Assembly (NCBI GenBank): GCA_027858795.1
Contig: JAQICF010000101.1
Coordinates: 1-5,733, forward strand
Length of the DNA: 5,733 nucleotides
Reading direction: 5' to 3'
From: Candidatus Delongbacteria bacterium
GTDB lineage: Bacteria; Delongbacteria; UBA4055
Numbering within the stretch: the stretch's first letter is position 1; each line of letters begins with the position of its first letter. Under the pieces are notes generated by a model. The model had not been told where the DNA came from and did no database searches. It saw only the letters and a list, made by a program, of their open reading frames with translations. Shown here piece by piece: positions 4,878 through 5,733 of the stretch. Both the position numbers and the translations under genes were made by a program.

Positions 4878-5733
4878 AATCTTTACTCAAATATGAATTT
4901 AGTTTTTTTTGTCTTTTCATTTTACGGATAAGAAGTTTATTAAATTCTTTTGCTGCATTATAACCATAAACTTTTAAATGTAGATTAAGGGCAATTGTTT
5001 CTGCGATAACAGTGATATTTTTTCCAGGATAGATCGGTAATTTTACCCTCGGAAGTTCGACACCTAATATCTTAATATTTGTATCTTCTTCTCCGACCCT
5101 TTCATAATTTTCATTGGTTTTCCAATCTTCCAAAAGTATTACCATCTCAACCCTTTTTTGTATCCTGATCGCCCTTGTTCCAAACATCTCTTTAACATTT
5201 ATGATCCCCAAACCACGAATTTCCATGAAAGGTGTATAATCTCCATGATTTGTACCCATTAAAACTTGATCGCCTCTCTTTGTAATAGTAACAACATCAT
5301 CTGCAACAAGTCTGTGACCTCTTTCAACCAAGTCAAGGGCGATTTCACTTTTACCAATGCTACTTCTACCCATTATCAAAAGTCCAGTACCGTAAACATC
5401 TACTAAAGTTCCGTGTATTTGAGTTGATGGTGCGAATTTGTTATCTAAGAATTCTATTGTTTTATGATAAAGTGAATGGAAATAAATTGTAGTTTTAAAT
5501 ACTGGAATATTATTTTTCTCGCACATTTTTATAAAATCTGGATGTATCCTTTTTTTCCCCTGACAAATAATTCCCGGAATATCATGTGTACAGAATTTCT
5601 CAATATGTGCAATTTCATTCTTTTTTATTCTTTCGTTTATGTAATTTACTTCTGTAGGAGCAAAAACTTGCAAGTATTCGCACTTAAATCCTTTAAAATA
5701 TCCTGTTAGTGCCAGTCCTGGTTTATTAAGACC
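4870..5733 (-). CDS. hprK: HPr kinase/phosphorylase (5' end cut by right edge)
   Basis: HprK phosphorylates HPr on a regulatory serine using ATP (or pyrophosphate) and reverses this with phosphate, controlling PTS-linked regulation. The frame stays open to the window edge, so 287 C-terminal residues are visible and the true start lies outside. The family is about 310 aa, so roughly 25-45 residues are missing. Residue numbers here count from the first visible codon. NKPGLALTGYF (3-13) and the QVFAPTEV segment (22-29) belong to the N-terminal domain. The kinase domain has HG at 107-108, P-loop GRSSIGKSE (122-130), RGHRLVADD (138-146), the signature MEIRGLGIINVKEMFG (170-185) and LPxYPGKN near the C terminus. 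The TTG at 5673 is an internal Leu codon, not the start: the conserved sequence continues upstream of it. The P-loop has Ser where most relatives have Gly (GxSGxGKS). The gene overlaps the EIIA gene by 8 nt and is the first operon gene visible. Confidence 0.95.
   Translation of the reverse strand, partial: GLNKPGLALTGYFKGFKCEYLQVFAPTEVNYINERIKKNEIAHIEKFCTHDIPGIICQGKKRIHPDFIKMCEKNNIPVFKTTIYFHSLYHKTIEFLDNKFAPSTQIHGTLVDVYGTGLLIMGRSSIGKSEIALDLVERGHRLVADDVVTITKRGDQVLMGTNHGDYTPFMEIRGLGIINVKEMFGTRAIRIQKRVEMVILLEDWKTNENYERVGEEDTNIKILGVELPRVKLPIYPGKNITVIAETIALNLHLKVYGYNAAKEFNKLLIRKMKRQKKLNSYLSKDYE

Noticed and set aside
5476..5709. Open frame of 77 aa on the + strand
   Set aside because: Antisense shadow of the conserved N-terminal part of hprK.

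Overview
The window is AT-rich and densely packed. It appears to come from a Gram-negative bacterium: it carries lpxK, which makes lipid A, and a secreted DUF3108 protein. The gene style (HPr kinase with the ALDLVERGHRLVADD run, a Bacteroidetes-like promoter spacing, low GC) suggests the Fibrobacteres-Chlorobi-Bacteroidetes superphylum or a related candidate phylum. This placement is inference from family resemblance; no rRNA or other marker is present.

Left part, + strand (1-1413). Positions 3-95 may hold the tail of a gene entering from the left edge. A promoter-like element (130-157) and a strong Shine-Dalgarno (186-192) precede a small exported protein (199-468) whose mature part is almost entirely one coiled coil of nine consecutive heptads. 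A clear intrinsic terminator (490-529) closes this unit. Next comes an HDOD-domain protein (562-1413), a likely signalling or regulatory factor. Its stop lies 4 bp from the stop of the convergent operon.

Right part, - strand (5733 down to 1418). Five tightly packed genes look like one transcript. In order of transcription they are: hprK, an HPr kinase/phosphorylase cut by the right edge; a stand-alone mannose-family PTS EIIA protein; an exported DUF3108 protein; lpxK, the lipid A 4'-kinase; and a GlcF-like Fe-S oxidoreductase with two ferredoxin-type clusters and two CCG domains. The junctions are an 8-nt overlap, an 8-nt gap, a 15-nt gap and a 13-nt overlap. No internal promoter or terminator is apparent, and the operon promoter lies outside the window.

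Taken together, the operon joins a regulatory PTS pair (HprK and EIIA, with no sugar-transport EIIB/C/D in view) to outer-membrane lipid synthesis and a redox subunit. No mobile element, CRISPR array, tRNA or rRNA was seen. I did not find a convincing new defence or mobile system. The most interesting items are the coiled-coil microprotein, the regulatory-PTS/lipid A operon, and the asymmetric cysteine motifs of the GlcF-like protein.
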